A DNA stretch of 64,000 bases from Gordonia lacunae (GTDB lineage Bacteria > Actinomycetota > Actinomycetes > Mycobacteriales > Mycobacteriaceae). Under the pieces are notes generated by a model. It worked only from the letters and a program-made list of their open reading frames with translations, did not search any database and was not told where the DNA came from. The position numbers and the translations under genes are program-made. This document shows positions 20,980 to 29,987 of the stretch, one piece after another. The DNA lies in NCBI RefSeq assembly GCF_002149015.1, contig NZ_NGFO01000008.1:62001-126000 (forward strand), read 5' to 3'. Positions within the stretch are counted from its first letter, which is position 1. Each line of letters opens with the position of its first letter.

Positions 20980-23403
20980 ATGAGCAACCGTCCGACCCCG
21001 CACGCGACGTACCGGCTCCAGCTGCACGGCGACTTCGGGTTCGCCGACGCCGTCGGGATCCTCGACCACCTCGTCGAGTTGGGGATCAGTCACGTCTACC
21101 TCTCCCCGATCGGCACCGCGTCGGCCGGCTCGACGCACGGGTACGACTGGTTGCCGCCACCGGCGGTGGCCGACGTGCTCGGCGGTCTGGACGGCTTGCG
21201 TGAACTGCGTTCGGCGGCAGCCGATCGCGGACTGGGGCTGATCATCGACATCGTCCCGAACCACACCGGGGTGGCCGACGCCCTCGCCAACCCGTGGTTC
21301 GCCGACCTGCTCCGGCACGGCCGAGAGTCGGTGTACGCGCACTACTTCGACGCCGACTTCGACGCCGCCAACGGGGCCGACGGGAAGCTGGCACTGCCGG
21401 TCGTCGCCGCCGACGGCGATCTGAGCCCGCTCGAGATCGACGAGCACGGCAACCTGCGGTACTACGACCACGCCTTCCCGGTCGCTCCCGGCACCGCGGG
21501 ATACATTCGGCCCGCTCGCTCCGCTCCCGGCGCCGGAGACACTCGGCCCACTCGCTCCGCTCCCGGCGCCGGGGACACTCGGCCCGCTCGCTCCGCTCCC
21601 GGCGCCGGGGACACGCCACAAGATGTCCACGACCGTCAGCATTACCGACTCGTCCCCTGGAACAGCGGGCTCATCGGGTACCGGCGGTTCTTCACCGTCA
21701 ACGAGCTCGCGGGTCTGCGCCAGGAAGATCCGGAGGTCTACGACGCCACGCATCAATGGCTGCGTGAGCTGCTCGACGCCGACCTCATCGACGGTGTGCG
21801 CGTGGATCATCCGGACGGACTCTGGGACCCCCAGGACTACCTGCGCCGCCTGCGCGCCGACGTGGGCGACGAGCGACTGCTCTACATCGAGAAGATCCTG
21901 GCACCCGACGAACCCCTCGAACCGACGCTGCCGGTCGAGGGCACCACCGGCTACGACCACATGCGCGTCATCGACGCGGTGTTCGTGGCACCGGCCGGGG
22001 TCGCCCAGCTCACCGAACTGCACGAACGGATCACCGGTGAGACCGGCGATGCGCGGTGGGTCGAAGCCGCCGAGCACGAGCGGAAGCTCCGTACGGTGCG
22101 TGAGTCGTTCCCCGCCGAGCTGTGGCGCCTCGTGCGCGCCATCACTGCCGGCGGTGCCGGTTCGTCCGCCGCCGACACGGACCTGATCGCCACCGCCTGT
22201 GCCGAACTCATCGCCGCGCTCGGGGTCTACCGGGCGGACTACCCGTCGCTGCGGCCACGCCTCCTCGCCGTGGCCGCGAGCATCGCCGACGCGAAGCCGG
22301 AACTGCGCCCGGCCCTCGACGTCGTCGTGCGCGAGACGGCAGTGCCCGGCGAGGCGACGTCGCGGCTGGCGCAGACCTGCGGCGCGGTGACCGCGAAGAG
22401 CGTCGAGGACAGCCTGTTCTACCGCACCGCGCGGCTCGTGTCCGCCCAGGAGGTCGGTGGCGATCCCGCGAATCCGGTGTTGTCGCTGACCGACTTCCAC
22501 CAGCACAACGCCGAACGCGCGGCGACGTGGCCGCTGGCGATGACGGCGACGTCGACACACGACACCAAACGCGGTGAGGACGTGCGCGCTCGCATCGCGC
22601 TCCTGGCGCAGGTCCCCGACCGTTGGTCCCAGCTGGTGGAGAGGATCTGGCGCGACACCGAGGTGCCGGACGACCTGACCGGCTACTTCTTGTTGCAGAA
22701 CATCGTCGGGGTCTGGCCGACCGACGGCCGGATCACCGACGAGCTGCGCGAACGGCTGACCGAGTACGCCCGCAAGGCCACTCGCGAAGCCGGACTCCGC
22801 ACCACGTGGACGGAGATCGACGACGACTTCGAGTCGTCGGTCGAGACCTGGATAGGCCAGGTCACCACCGGCGACATCGCGGCCGCGGTCACCGAACTCG
22901 TCGACCGGATCGCATCGGCGTGGGAGCAGGAAGCACTCGCCCGCAAGGCGATTGCGATCCTGGGCCCCGGGGTGCCCGACATCTACCAGGGCACCGAATG
23001 GTGGGAGGACTCGCTCGTCGATCCCGACAACCGGCGAGCTGTCGACTTCGGCCGCTCGACCGAGCATCCCAAGACCAGTCTGGTGCGCGCCGCACTGCGG
23101 GCCCGCGCCACCCATCCCGAGGCATTCGGCGCATCGGGCACCTACCAGCGTCTGACCGCCGACGGGCCCGCCGCCGACCACACCGTCGCGTTCGTGCGCG
23201 GCACCGCGGACGGCCCCTCGGTCGTCGTGCTCACCGCGCGGTTCACCCACAGTCTCGACGACGAGGCCGCGGCCGCCACCTCGATCACGCTGCCGCCGGG
23301 ATCGCGATGGCGTGACGACCGGACGGGGGCCGTGTACGACGGGGCGGTCGATCTCGGCACCGCGCGGACGGAGCACCCGGTGGCGATTCTCGTGCCGGAC
23401 TGA
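20980..23403 (+). CDS. treY: Maltooligosyl trehalose synthase, carrying an in-frame repeat insert
   Basis: GH13 enzyme that isomerises the reducing end of maltodextrin to an alpha,alpha-1,1 (trehalose) linkage. The 807 residues include ATYRLQLHGDFGFADA, LSPIGTASAGSTHGYD, DIVPNHTGV, the nucleophile in GVRVDHPDGLWDP, the Glu in YIEKIL, and TSTHDTKRGEDVRARI. Residues 176-211 are three copies of a 12-residue unit (RPARSAPGAGDT type) encoded by a 36-bp tandem repeat, placed after HAFPVAPGTAGYI. It starts four bases after glgX. TreZ, normally adjacent, is 9.9 kb downstream beyond the mce operon. Confidence 0.95.
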   Translation: MSNRPTPHATYRLQLHGDFGFADAVGILDHLVELGISHVYLSPIGTASAGSTHGYDWLPPPAVADVLGGLDGLRELRSAAADRGLGLIIDIVPNHTGVADALANPWFADLLRHGRESVYAHYFDADFDAANGADGKLALPVVAADGDLSPLEIDEHGNLRYYDHAFPVAPGTAGYIRPARSAPGAGDTRPTRSAPGAGDTRPARSAPGAGDTPQDVHDRQHYRLVPWNSGLIGYRRFFTVNELAGLRQEDPEVYDATHQWLRELLDADLIDGVRVDHPDGLWDPQDYLRRLRADVGDERLLYIEKILAPDEPLEPTLPVEGTTGYDHMRVIDAVFVAPAGVAQLTELHERITGETGDARWVEAAEHERKLRTVRESFPAELWRLVRAITAGGAGSSAADTDLIATACAELIAALGVYRADYPSLRPRLLAVAASIADAKPELRPALDVVVRETAVPGEATSRLAQTCGAVTAKSVEDSLFYRTARLVSAQEVGGDPANPVLSLTDFHQHNAERAATWPLAMTATSTHDTKRGEDVRARIALLAQVPDRWSQLVERIWRDTEVPDDLTGYFLLQNIVGVWPTDGRITDELRERLTEYARKATREAGLRTTWTEIDDDFESSVETWIGQVTTGDIAAAVTELVDRIASAWEQEALARKAIAILGPGVPDIYQGTEWWEDSLVDPDNRRAVDFGRSTEHPKTSLVRAALRARATHPEAFGASGTYQRLTADGPAADHTVAFVRGTADGPSVVVLTARFTHSLDDEAAAATSITLPPGSRWRDDRTGAVYDGAVDLGTARTEHPVAILVPD
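21505..21612. repeat. Three 36-bp tandem repeats inside treY (family A)
   Basis: Units at 21505-21540, 21541-21576 and 21577-21612 differ at only a few positions. Each carries, on the minus strand, the core seen at 2422-2518 (GCGCCGGGAGCG-GAGCGAGCGGGCC). The 36-base period keeps the treY frame, adding 36 residues. The intergenic copies at 2422 have a 35-base period, so the coding copies may be under frame selection. Confidence 0.9.
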
Positions 23404-23447
23404 CCCCGGCTGTGATCACGACCGGACGATCACGACCGGACGAACGA

Positions 23448-23481
23448 ACGAACGCGCCACCGGATTCGGTGGCGCGTTCGT
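23448..23481. terminator. Bidirectional terminator between treY and mam
   Basis: Perfect 15-bp stem: ACGAACGCGCCACCG (23448-23462), loop GATT, CGGTGGCGCGTTCGT (23467-23481). It lies between the convergent stops of treY (23403) and the mce-associated gene (23519), so it can serve both. Just before it is a 14-bp direct duplication, GATCACGACCGGAC at 23414 and 23428. Confidence 0.85.
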
Positions 23482-23518
23482 CTGTCCGGGATCCGGCTGG
23501 GTGGGACCCCTGGTCGGA

Positions 23519-24427
23519 TCAGCCGGCCGGGGCGGGAGCCGGCTGGGGTGCCGGAGCCGGCTGCGACGGCTGCGGTGCGGGTGTTGCACCTGCGCCCGGC
23601 AGCGACTGCGACGGATCGATCTGGCCGCTCGGACTCCCCGGCGGGCCGTCCACCTTCGACACGAGCCACTTGCCGTCTTCCTTGCTGAGGTCCAGGCGGA
23701 AGACCATCAGGCTCGTGCCGCCGTTGGGCAGCTTGACGCTGCGGCCGGTCACCTCCGCCATCACCACTGTCTGGGCGGTGTCGGCGTCGACGGTCTCGAC
23801 GGCCACCACGCTGATGGTCGAGGACACCTCGATGTTCAGCGACTCCACGTTCGCCTCGGTGTCGGCACGCTCCTGCTCGAGGCGGGTGCGCAGCTCGCCC
23901 GTCGACAGCGGGCCCAGCAGTTCCTTGGAGTTGCCCGCGTTCGCGGCGTTGAGGGTGGTGACGAGCTTGGTCACGAAGTCCGCCGAGGCCGCCTTGGAAT
24001 CGGCGAATGCGTCGGCCTCCCGCTGGAGGTCGTAGGCACGCCAACCCAGAAACGCGACGAGGGCGACGAGGGCGACCGCCACGACGGCGGCGAGGACCTT
24101 CTTGATTCCACCACCGGTCACCGTGAACGAGATCTCCCGCCGCCCCGCCGAGCCCGTCGAGGAGACGTCGGGTTCGGTCGTCGGGTTCTCCGTCGCACTC
24201 GGTGCCGAGGCCGCCGCAGCCCCGGAGCCGCTGCGGCGGGCGGACTTACCGCGTGGCGCCGCACCCGCGACGGGCGACTCCGTCGAGCCCGTCGCGTCGT
24301 TCTCCGACTCGTCGTCGGGCGTCGTCGCACCGGTCTCGGCGGATGCGGCTGCGTCGGTCTCGGCGGGAACGGCGTCCGCCTCGTTCCCGGCGTTCGGGTT
24401 CACCTCGGGGTCATTCCGGTCAGTCAT
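23519..24427 (-). CDS. Mce-associated membrane protein
   Basis: 302 residues: a disordered Ala/Glu/Ser-rich cytoplasmic N-terminus (1-105), one membrane helix (about 108-132, KKVLAAVVAVALVALVAFLG), then an extracytoplasmic domain with a helical part (ADSKAASADFVTKLVTTLNAA) and a beta-rich part ending near SKVDGPP. The last 40 residues are Pro/Ala/Gln-rich. This matches Mam proteins that follow mceF in mycobacterial clusters and are thought to stabilise the Mce complex. It is the last gene of the operon, 59 bases after mceF, and ends at a bidirectional terminator. Only one mam gene is present; some clusters have several. Confidence 0.85.
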   Translation of the reverse strand: MTDRNDPEVNPNAGNEADAVPAETDAAASAETGATTPDDESENDATGSTESPVAGAAPRGKSARRSGSGAAAASAPSATENPTTEPDVSSTGSAGRREISFTVTGGGIKKVLAAVVAVALVALVAFLGWRAYDLQREADAFADSKAASADFVTKLVTTLNAANAGNSKELLGPLSTGELRTRLEQERADTEANVESLNIEVSSTISVVAVETVDADTAQTVVMAEVTGRSVKLPNGGTSLMVFRLDLSKEDGKWLVSKVDGPPGSPSGQIDPSQSLPGAGATPAPQPSQPAPAPQPAPAPAG

Positions 24428-24486
24428 CTACAGGTCACACAACTTGTCTGTCGTCGTCGAGTGGCCGTCAGTCGTCGAGCGGCCCT

Positions 24487-25659
24487 TCACTTGTCGAGCG
24501 GAACGGTACGGGCGTTCGGGTCGTAACCCGGCGGCGGTCCCGCGGTGTCATCGCCCGGCGGCCGCGGCGCATTGGCCGAGCCTCGGATCTGCTGGCGCGG
24601 ATCCTCGGTCACACAGTACAGATTGGTCGGGATGGTCAGCTCGAGGATCTGCGTCGGCCTACGGGGGGTGACCGGGTAGTTGCAGCTCGGGCGCGGGTAG
24701 ACCGAGCCGAACGCCCACCACGCCCCATCGTGGAACATGGTGAGGCTCTTGACGCTGGCATCTCGGATGGCGGGGAACAGCGTCGCCAGCGCCGGCGCAC
24801 GGAGTGCGCCCTGTTCGGCGATGTCGACGAACTGCTTCGTCACGTCCGTGATCGGATCGGTCAGCTGGTTGATCGACCCGGCCAGACTCGTGAACTGGGA
24901 CGGGCCACGGTCGAGGAGCTCGCGGAGTTCCTTGTCGGACGACGCCGCCGCGTTCACCAGCGAACTCAATCCGGCCACCGTCGTGCCGAAGTCGGGCTGG
25001 ATCTGCGCGGTCGTCTTGAAGATGGTGCCCGCGTTCTGGATGAACTTGGTCGTCTCCGGCAGCGCCGTGTACAGCTTCGCGAAGATGGTGCCGCCGGAGT
25101 CGAAGATCACCGACAGATCGTTCGGGCCGTCCTCGTCGTACAGTGCGATCTTCAGATTGTCCACGGCGGAACGAAGTTTCGCGGGATCGATCTGGTTGAT
25201 CAGTTCCAGCGAGGACTCGAGCAGCTGCGAGAACGGTACGGTCACCTCGGTCTGGTCGGCCCGGATGACGTCGCCGTCCTCCAGGTAGGGACCGTCGGAG
25301 GTGTCCGGTTGGAAGTCGACGTACTGCTCACCCGCCGCGGAGAGTCCCAGCGCCGCGACCTTGGTGTCGCGGTTGATCTTGTACCGATCATCGACCGTGA
25401 CCACGACCTTGACCGAATCCGGTTGCACCCGAACGGTGTCCACGTCGCCGATGCTGGCGCCGCGGAGGGTGACCCCCGAGGTCTCCTGCAGACCGCCGGA
25501 GATGGGGAACTCGATCGTGAGCGAGTACTTGTCGGCAAACGGTTGCCACCGCAGGACACTCAACGTGAGGTAGCCGAGTCCGACGACCATCACGAGCACC
25601 AGGGCGATGTTGCCCACGAGCACCGAATTCCGGCGAAGGACTCCGAACACGCCGCTCAT
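24487..25659 (-). CDS. mceF: MceF-family substrate-binding protein
   Basis: 390 residues, with a membrane anchor at about 13-35 (VLVGNIALVLVMVVGLGYLTL) and an MCE/MlaD domain around 40-125 (SGGLQETSGVTLRGASIGDVDTVRV, ALGLSAAGEQYVDF). A long helical region follows, with the C-terminal Cys-containing SCNYPVTPRR and LYCVTEDPR typical of MceF. Mce subunits form a periplasmic tunnel that passes lipids to the YrbE permease. Its ATG overlaps the mceE stop (ATGA). Confidence 0.9.
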   Translation of the reverse strand: MSGVFGVLRRNSVLVGNIALVLVMVVGLGYLTLSVLRWQPFADKYSLTIEFPISGGLQETSGVTLRGASIGDVDTVRVQPDSVKVVVTVDDRYKINRDTKVAALGLSAAGEQYVDFQPDTSDGPYLEDGDVIRADQTEVTVPFSQLLESSLELINQIDPAKLRSAVDNLKIALYDEDGPNDLSVIFDSGGTIFAKLYTALPETTKFIQNAGTIFKTTAQIQPDFGTTVAGLSSLVNAAASSDKELRELLDRGPSQFTSLAGSINQLTDPITDVTKQFVDIAEQGALRAPALATLFPAIRDASVKSLTMFHDGAWWAFGSVYPRPSCNYPVTPRRPTQILELTIPTNLYCVTEDPRQQIRGSANAPRPPGDDTAGPPPGYDPNARTVPLDK

Positions 25660-26843
25660 CCGCAACACCCCTTGGTCCCGGTGATCCGCGCCAACAGGCG
25701 GGTCAGTGTCTGCTGCAACGCAGCCGAACCCTCGTCGACGTCCTCGATCTCGGGCAGCCTGCTCGCCGAGTCGAATCCGACACCGGGGCTGAGCCAGTAC
25801 ACCTTCGACGACACCGCAGCCGCGCTGCCCGGCGTGGACTTGACCCACTTCGGCGTGAGCGTGTGCAGGTTGTCGGCCAGCGACCCGAGCGGACCGGCGG
25901 CCTGCCGGAGGCCGGCCAGCACCGTCGACAGATGACCGAGCATCTCGACGAGATTGTCCTGGTCGGTGTCGAGGAAGTCGTTGGTCGCCGCGGTGACCTG
26001 CTGGGTCTTGTCCAGCGTCGTCAGGATCGTGGCGATCTGCCCGTTCAACGACTCCAGGGCCGGGCCCAGCTTGTTGATCGACGCCATGATCTGTGCGCGC
26101 CCGTCGGCGAGTTGTCCGGTCAGGACACGCGTGGTCGCCAGCGACCGGTCGACCGCCGCCGAGCTCTGGTTCAGCTTGCGGATACCGGTCGTCAGGCCGC
26201 GGATGGCACCGTTGAGGTCCGTCGGGTTCGTCGCGACGGCGCTGCTCAGTTCGGTGAGGATGACGGTCAGCGAGTTCAGCGATCCGCTGTCCACGACCCC
26301 GCTCATGCTGATCAGGAGATCCTCGACCGTCGCCGCGGCCGACGTCGGACCGGTGAGGGTGTCCCCGTCGACCATCAGGCCGTCACGCGCCTCGATCGGC
26401 GGCAGCAGCGCGACGAACACATCGCCCAGCGGCGTGGCCTGGCGCAGCTCGGCACCGGTGCCCACCGGGAGTTTGGTCTTCTTGCTGACCTCCATGGTCA
26501 CCAGGGCGGTGTAGTCCTTGGCGACGAGGTCGGTGACCTGTCCGACGTCGGTTCCGTTGAGCTTCACCTTCGCCCGCGTCGGCAGGTTCAGCGCGTTGTC
26601 GAACTTCGCGTTCACCGTGATCGAGTCCCCGATGCCGCCCGGTGCGGGCAGCGGGATCTGTTCGACCGTGAGACTCGGGAGCAGACCGCACCCGGTGAGT
26701 CCCATCAGTGCGGCGAGCAGCACCGCGAGCACGCCGCCCCGGCGGAGCCGGTCGTCGCGATCGGGCCGGCGGCGTGACCGCGCCGGCGACGGACGCCCGT
26801 CCGGTCCCGGGCGGTCCAGCGAGTCCATCGTCGCCGCTCTCAT
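25656..26843 (-). CDS. mceE: MceE-family lipoprotein
   Basis: 395 residues with an Arg-rich N-terminus and a lipoprotein signal ending in the lipobox LTGC (Cys about 52). Then comes the MceE opening VEQIPLPAPGGIGDSITVNAKF and an MCE domain containing LPTRAKVKLNGTDVGQV. The C-terminal half is helical and Gln/Leu-rich; the last residues are GTKGCCG. The start at 26843 overlaps the mceD stop in ATGA. It probably anchors the Mce hexamer to the outer face of the membrane. Confidence 0.9.
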   Translation of the reverse strand: MRAATMDSLDRPGPDGRPSPARSRRRPDRDDRLRRGGVLAVLLAALMGLTGCGLLPSLTVEQIPLPAPGGIGDSITVNAKFDNALNLPTRAKVKLNGTDVGQVTDLVAKDYTALVTMEVSKKTKLPVGTGAELRQATPLGDVFVALLPPIEARDGLMVDGDTLTGPTSAAATVEDLLISMSGVVDSGSLNSLTVILTELSSAVATNPTDLNGAIRGLTTGIRKLNQSSAAVDRSLATTRVLTGQLADGRAQIMASINKLGPALESLNGQIATILTTLDKTQQVTAATNDFLDTDQDNLVEMLGHLSTVLAGLRQAAGPLGSLADNLHTLTPKWVKSTPGSAAAVSSKVYWLSPGVGFDSASRLPEIEDVDEGSAALQQTLTRLLARITGTKGCCG

Positions 26844-27973
26844 TTCGTCAGCTCCAGCATCGCCGAGTAGATACCGAGATCAGGACCGAAGTCCTTGAGC
26901 TTGCCCGTCCGGCAACCGTCCTTCTGCAGGTTGATCGCCTCACAGAACTTGGCGAGCAGTTCGTTGTCGACGAGGGACTTGTCGAGGAGCACCTGTGCGC
27001 GCCACGCGCCCTGCTCGGCCGAGATGGAGTTGCTCAGATTCTGGAAGAGCAGCGGTCCGACGTCGATGGTCTCCACCACCTGCCGCGAGTAGTCGCTGAG
27101 GTTGGCGGTCAGCGCGGCGAGCCGGTCGAACGACACCGACATCGTGTTGGTGTTGTTCTGCAGGAACACGGTCGTGTTCTGCAAGGTCTGGTTCAGGTTC
27201 CCCAGCGTCGCGAGCAGACCCGGCGCCTGGTCGCCCAGCAGCTCCGAGACCTCGTTGACCGACTTCGAGAAGGCCGTCATCTTCGGATAGTTCTGCACCA
27301 GGGTGGTGGTCAGTCCCTCGATGGTCTCGATGATGTCGACGAGGGCATCGCTGTTGCCCGCCACCACGTCCGACGCCCCACCGAGCTCGTCGAGCGCCGC
27401 GCGGATCTCCTCGCCGTTGCCCGTCGCGATACCGGAGGTGATGTCGATCATCTCCGCGAGCGGCCCGGGTCCTTGACCTTCGCCCTTGAGTGCGACGACC
27501 AGACCGTCGATGGCGTCGAACAACTCGCCGACCGAGACCGGCGCCTTCGTCTCCTTCAGGACCGATCCGTCCTCGAGCTTCGGTCCGCCGTCGTAGGCCG
27601 GTGAGAGCTCGACGTGCCGCGTGGTGACGATCGAGGTGTTGACGATCGCCGCGGTCGCGTCGGCGGGGACCGGAACGTCGTTGTCGATCGTCATGGTCAC
27701 CTTCACCCGGTCGCCCTGGGGCTCGACCGCGGTGACCTGACCGACCGGCATGCCGAGGACGGCGACGTCGTTGCTGACGTACAGCCCGGCGACGTTGTCG
27801 AAGTAGGCCGTGACCTCGATGGCCTGTCCCACGGCCGCTTTCCAGCTCCCGGGGATCATCGAGCAGCCGGAGAGCCCGAGAATGCCCAGCAGCGCGATCC
27901 CGATCAGCAGGATCGGGCGGCGACTTCCGTTGGCGTACATCGTCGTACCTGTCGTCCTGTCCGCGGTCAGCAT
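26840..27973 (-). CDS. mceD: MceD-family protein with a lipobox
   Basis: 377 residues from ATG 27973, or 366 from ATG 27940. The upstream start is preferred because ATGCTGA overlaps the mceC stop, matching the coupled junctions of this operon. The signal peptide ends in LGLSGC, a lipobox, followed by VTAYFDNVAGLYVSNDVAVLGMPVGQV (MCE domain) and a long helical region. Many mycobacterial MceD proteins have only an uncleaved helix, so a lipidated MceD next to a lipidated MceE is notable. It would be one of six Mce subunits of the lipid-import complex. Confidence 0.87.
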   Translation of the reverse strand: MLTADRTTGTTMYANGSRRPILLIGIALLGILGLSGCSMIPGSWKAAVGQAIEVTAYFDNVAGLYVSNDVAVLGMPVGQVTAVEPQGDRVKVTMTIDNDVPVPADATAAIVNTSIVTTRHVELSPAYDGGPKLEDGSVLKETKAPVSVGELFDAIDGLVVALKGEGQGPGPLAEMIDITSGIATGNGEEIRAALDELGGASDVVAGNSDALVDIIETIEGLTTTLVQNYPKMTAFSKSVNEVSELLGDQAPGLLATLGNLNQTLQNTTVFLQNNTNTMSVSFDRLAALTANLSDYSRQVVETIDVGPLLFQNLSNSISAEQGAWRAQVLLDKSLVDNELLAKFCEAINLQKDGCRTGKLKDFGPDLGIYSAMLELTK

Positions 27974-28956
27974 CCGTCCACCACCCGGGCCAGGCACAGC
28001 CAGTTGTCCGGGAAGATGCCCCACGGCAGGTAGCCGTTGGCGTAGGGCCCGTCACCGATGACGTTGTTGGTCAGGCGAGCGGTGACCGGCAGGATCTCCA
28101 GCAGTTTGCGGAGATTGTTGCGGTTCTTCTCCAGCCCCTGCGTGATCGTGTTCAGATTCGCCATGATCGGCGCGAACTGGTTCGCGTTCTCGCCGGCGAC
28201 CGCGGTCGCCTGCTCGGTGAGCTCGGCGATGCCGTCGAGCATGCGGGTGACCAGTTCTTCACGCGCGACGATCTTCTGGGTGAGGTCGCGTCCCTGCCCG
28301 ACGATCACGGCCAGCTGGGCCTGATTGTCGTCGACGATGCTCGTGATCGTCTTGGTGTCGGCGATCAACTGATTGATCTGGTCCTTGCGGTTGGTGATGA
28401 CCTTCGACATCTGGGTGAGCGCCTCGAAGGTCGGCTCGGTGATGGCCGGCACCCCGGCGAGCTGCCGATTGAGGGTCCGGATGCTCTCGGAGAGCGTCTT
28501 GTCGTCGATACCGGTCAGGATCGGCGCCCCCGCCTCGATGGTGCGCTGCAGGTCGTAGGGCACGGCGGTCTTCGCGATGTGCCCGTCGGGCGCGTCCTCG
28601 GGCGAATCCCCCAGCGACACATCGATGTAGCGCTGACCGAGCAGCGTCGACATCTTGATCTCCGCCGAGCCGTTGGACGTGACCCGGACGTCGTTGTCGA
28701 CCTTCATGGTGATGGCCACGTGTTGCCCGGCGAGTTCGGTCTCGGTGACCTCGCCGACGTCGATGCCTGCGACGCGGACCTTGTCCCCCGGCCGGATACC
28801 GCCGGCCTGGGCGAAGTCGCCGGTGAGCGTCTGTTTGCCCAGGTGAGCCGTCGCGAGAACGGTCACGCCCAGCAACAGGGCGACGATGACGACGGCACCG
28901 ATCAGGCCGAACCACACCCGCCGGTTGGTGCGGAAACTTCTACGGAACCAGCTCAT
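27967..28956 (-). CDS. mceC: MceC-family substrate-binding protein
   Basis: 329 residues: N-terminal anchor (FGLIGAVVIVALLLGVTVLA, about 15-35), an MCE domain (FAQAGGIRPGDKVRVAGIDVGEVTE, then KMSTLLGQRYIDVSLG), and a helical tunnel region ending GDGPYANGYLPWGIFPDNWLCLARVVDGC. It lacks the Pro-rich tail of mycobacterial MceC. ATG 28956 overlaps the mceB stop; an upstream GTG at 28962 is possible but less well placed. Confidence 0.9.
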   Translation of the reverse strand: MSWFRRSFRTNRRVWFGLIGAVVIVALLLGVTVLATAHLGKQTLTGDFAQAGGIRPGDKVRVAGIDVGEVTETELAGQHVAITMKVDNDVRVTSNGSAEIKMSTLLGQRYIDVSLGDSPEDAPDGHIAKTAVPYDLQRTIEAGAPILTGIDDKTLSESIRTLNRQLAGVPAITEPTFEALTQMSKVITNRKDQINQLIADTKTITSIVDDNQAQLAVIVGQGRDLTQKIVAREELVTRMLDGIAELTEQATAVAGENANQFAPIMANLNTITQGLEKNRNNLRKLLEILPVTARLTNNVIGDGPYANGYLPWGIFPDNWLCLARVVDGC

Positions 28957-29987
28957 CGGCACACCACCGAGTGATTCGTGCCGCCGATCTTGTTGAAGAT
29001 GCCGGGCGGCAGCAGGACGTCACCGATGGCGACGTCGAGATCGCACGCATAGATGTTCAAGTAGGCGCCCTCACCGAGCACGAGCGGGAAATGACCGAGG
29101 AAGACCGGGGCGTCGACCGCCATCCGATCGAGTTTGGCGCCGTTGCTGATCAGCGTGTTGGTGGCGATCCGACCGTCGGTCGCGGCGTTGGCCAGACTCT
29201 GCCGGCTCTCGCTCAGCACGTCGGCGAATCCGCTTGCGGTACGGCCGATGTCGGTCACCGCGCTGCCGAAGGCCGCCGAGTTGGAGTTGAGATTGGCGAT
29301 CAGCGCCGACATCGACTCGATGACCGTGCCCAGCTGGCCTCCCTGCCGCGACAGGTCACGCATCACCACGCTCAGGTTGTTGATGATCGCACCGAGCACG
29401 ACATCGCGGTTGGCGGTGTCCTCTGCCAACCGGCCCACCTCGGCGACCGTGTAGCTCAGCGACACCGAATTGCCCTGGAACGCCTGGATCAATCCCTCGG
29501 ACAGGGCGTTGACCTGCTCCGGGGTGAGGGTCTCGAACACCGGCTGGAATCCGGCCAGCAGCGTGGTGACGTCGAAGGAGTCCTCGGAGGGCAGTTCGAG
29601 CGTCGACCCCGGGTCGAGCGGTCGGCTCTCCCGGTTCGGGACGAGGGTCAGGTTCAGATACCGCTGCCCGATGAGGTTCTGATAGCGGATCGCCGCGCGG
29701 GTGTTGGTGTAGACCTGCTGGTTGTTCTGCACCTCGAAGGTGACCCGCGCGCGACCGTCGGTGAGTTCGATCTGGTCCACCCGGCCGACGCGGACGCCGG
29801 CCATGCGGACGTCGTCGCCCGTGGCGAGACCCGACGCGTCCTTGAAGTAGGTGGTGTAGCTGTTCGTCGTCCCCGGCACCGAACGTTCCAGCGTCGAGAA
29901 GATCACGTAGGTGACCAGCAACGCGGCGATGCCGAAGATCGTGAAACCGATCAGCGGTTTGCGGATCGACTCCGAGGCCGCGCTCAT
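28953..29987 (-). CDS. mceB: MceB-family substrate-binding protein
   Basis: 344 residues with one N-terminal helix (PLIGFTIFGIAALLVTYVIF), an MCE domain (FKDASGLATGDDVRMAGVRVGRVDQIE, IRYQNLIGQRYLNL) and a helical C-terminal half ending GGTNHSVVCR. ATG 29987 overlaps the mceA stop (ATGA), and its own stop overlaps mceC, consistent with one polycistronic mRNA and stoichiometric subunits. Confidence 0.9.
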   Translation of the reverse strand: MSAASESIRKPLIGFTIFGIAALLVTYVIFSTLERSVPGTTNSYTTYFKDASGLATGDDVRMAGVRVGRVDQIELTDGRARVTFEVQNNQQVYTNTRAAIRYQNLIGQRYLNLTLVPNRESRPLDPGSTLELPSEDSFDVTTLLAGFQPVFETLTPEQVNALSEGLIQAFQGNSVSLSYTVAEVGRLAEDTANRDVVLGAIINNLSVVMRDLSRQGGQLGTVIESMSALIANLNSNSAAFGSAVTDIGRTASGFADVLSESRQSLANAATDGRIATNTLISNGAKLDRMAVDAPVFLGHFPLVLGEGAYLNIYACDLDVAIGDVLLPPGIFNKIGGTNHSVVCR

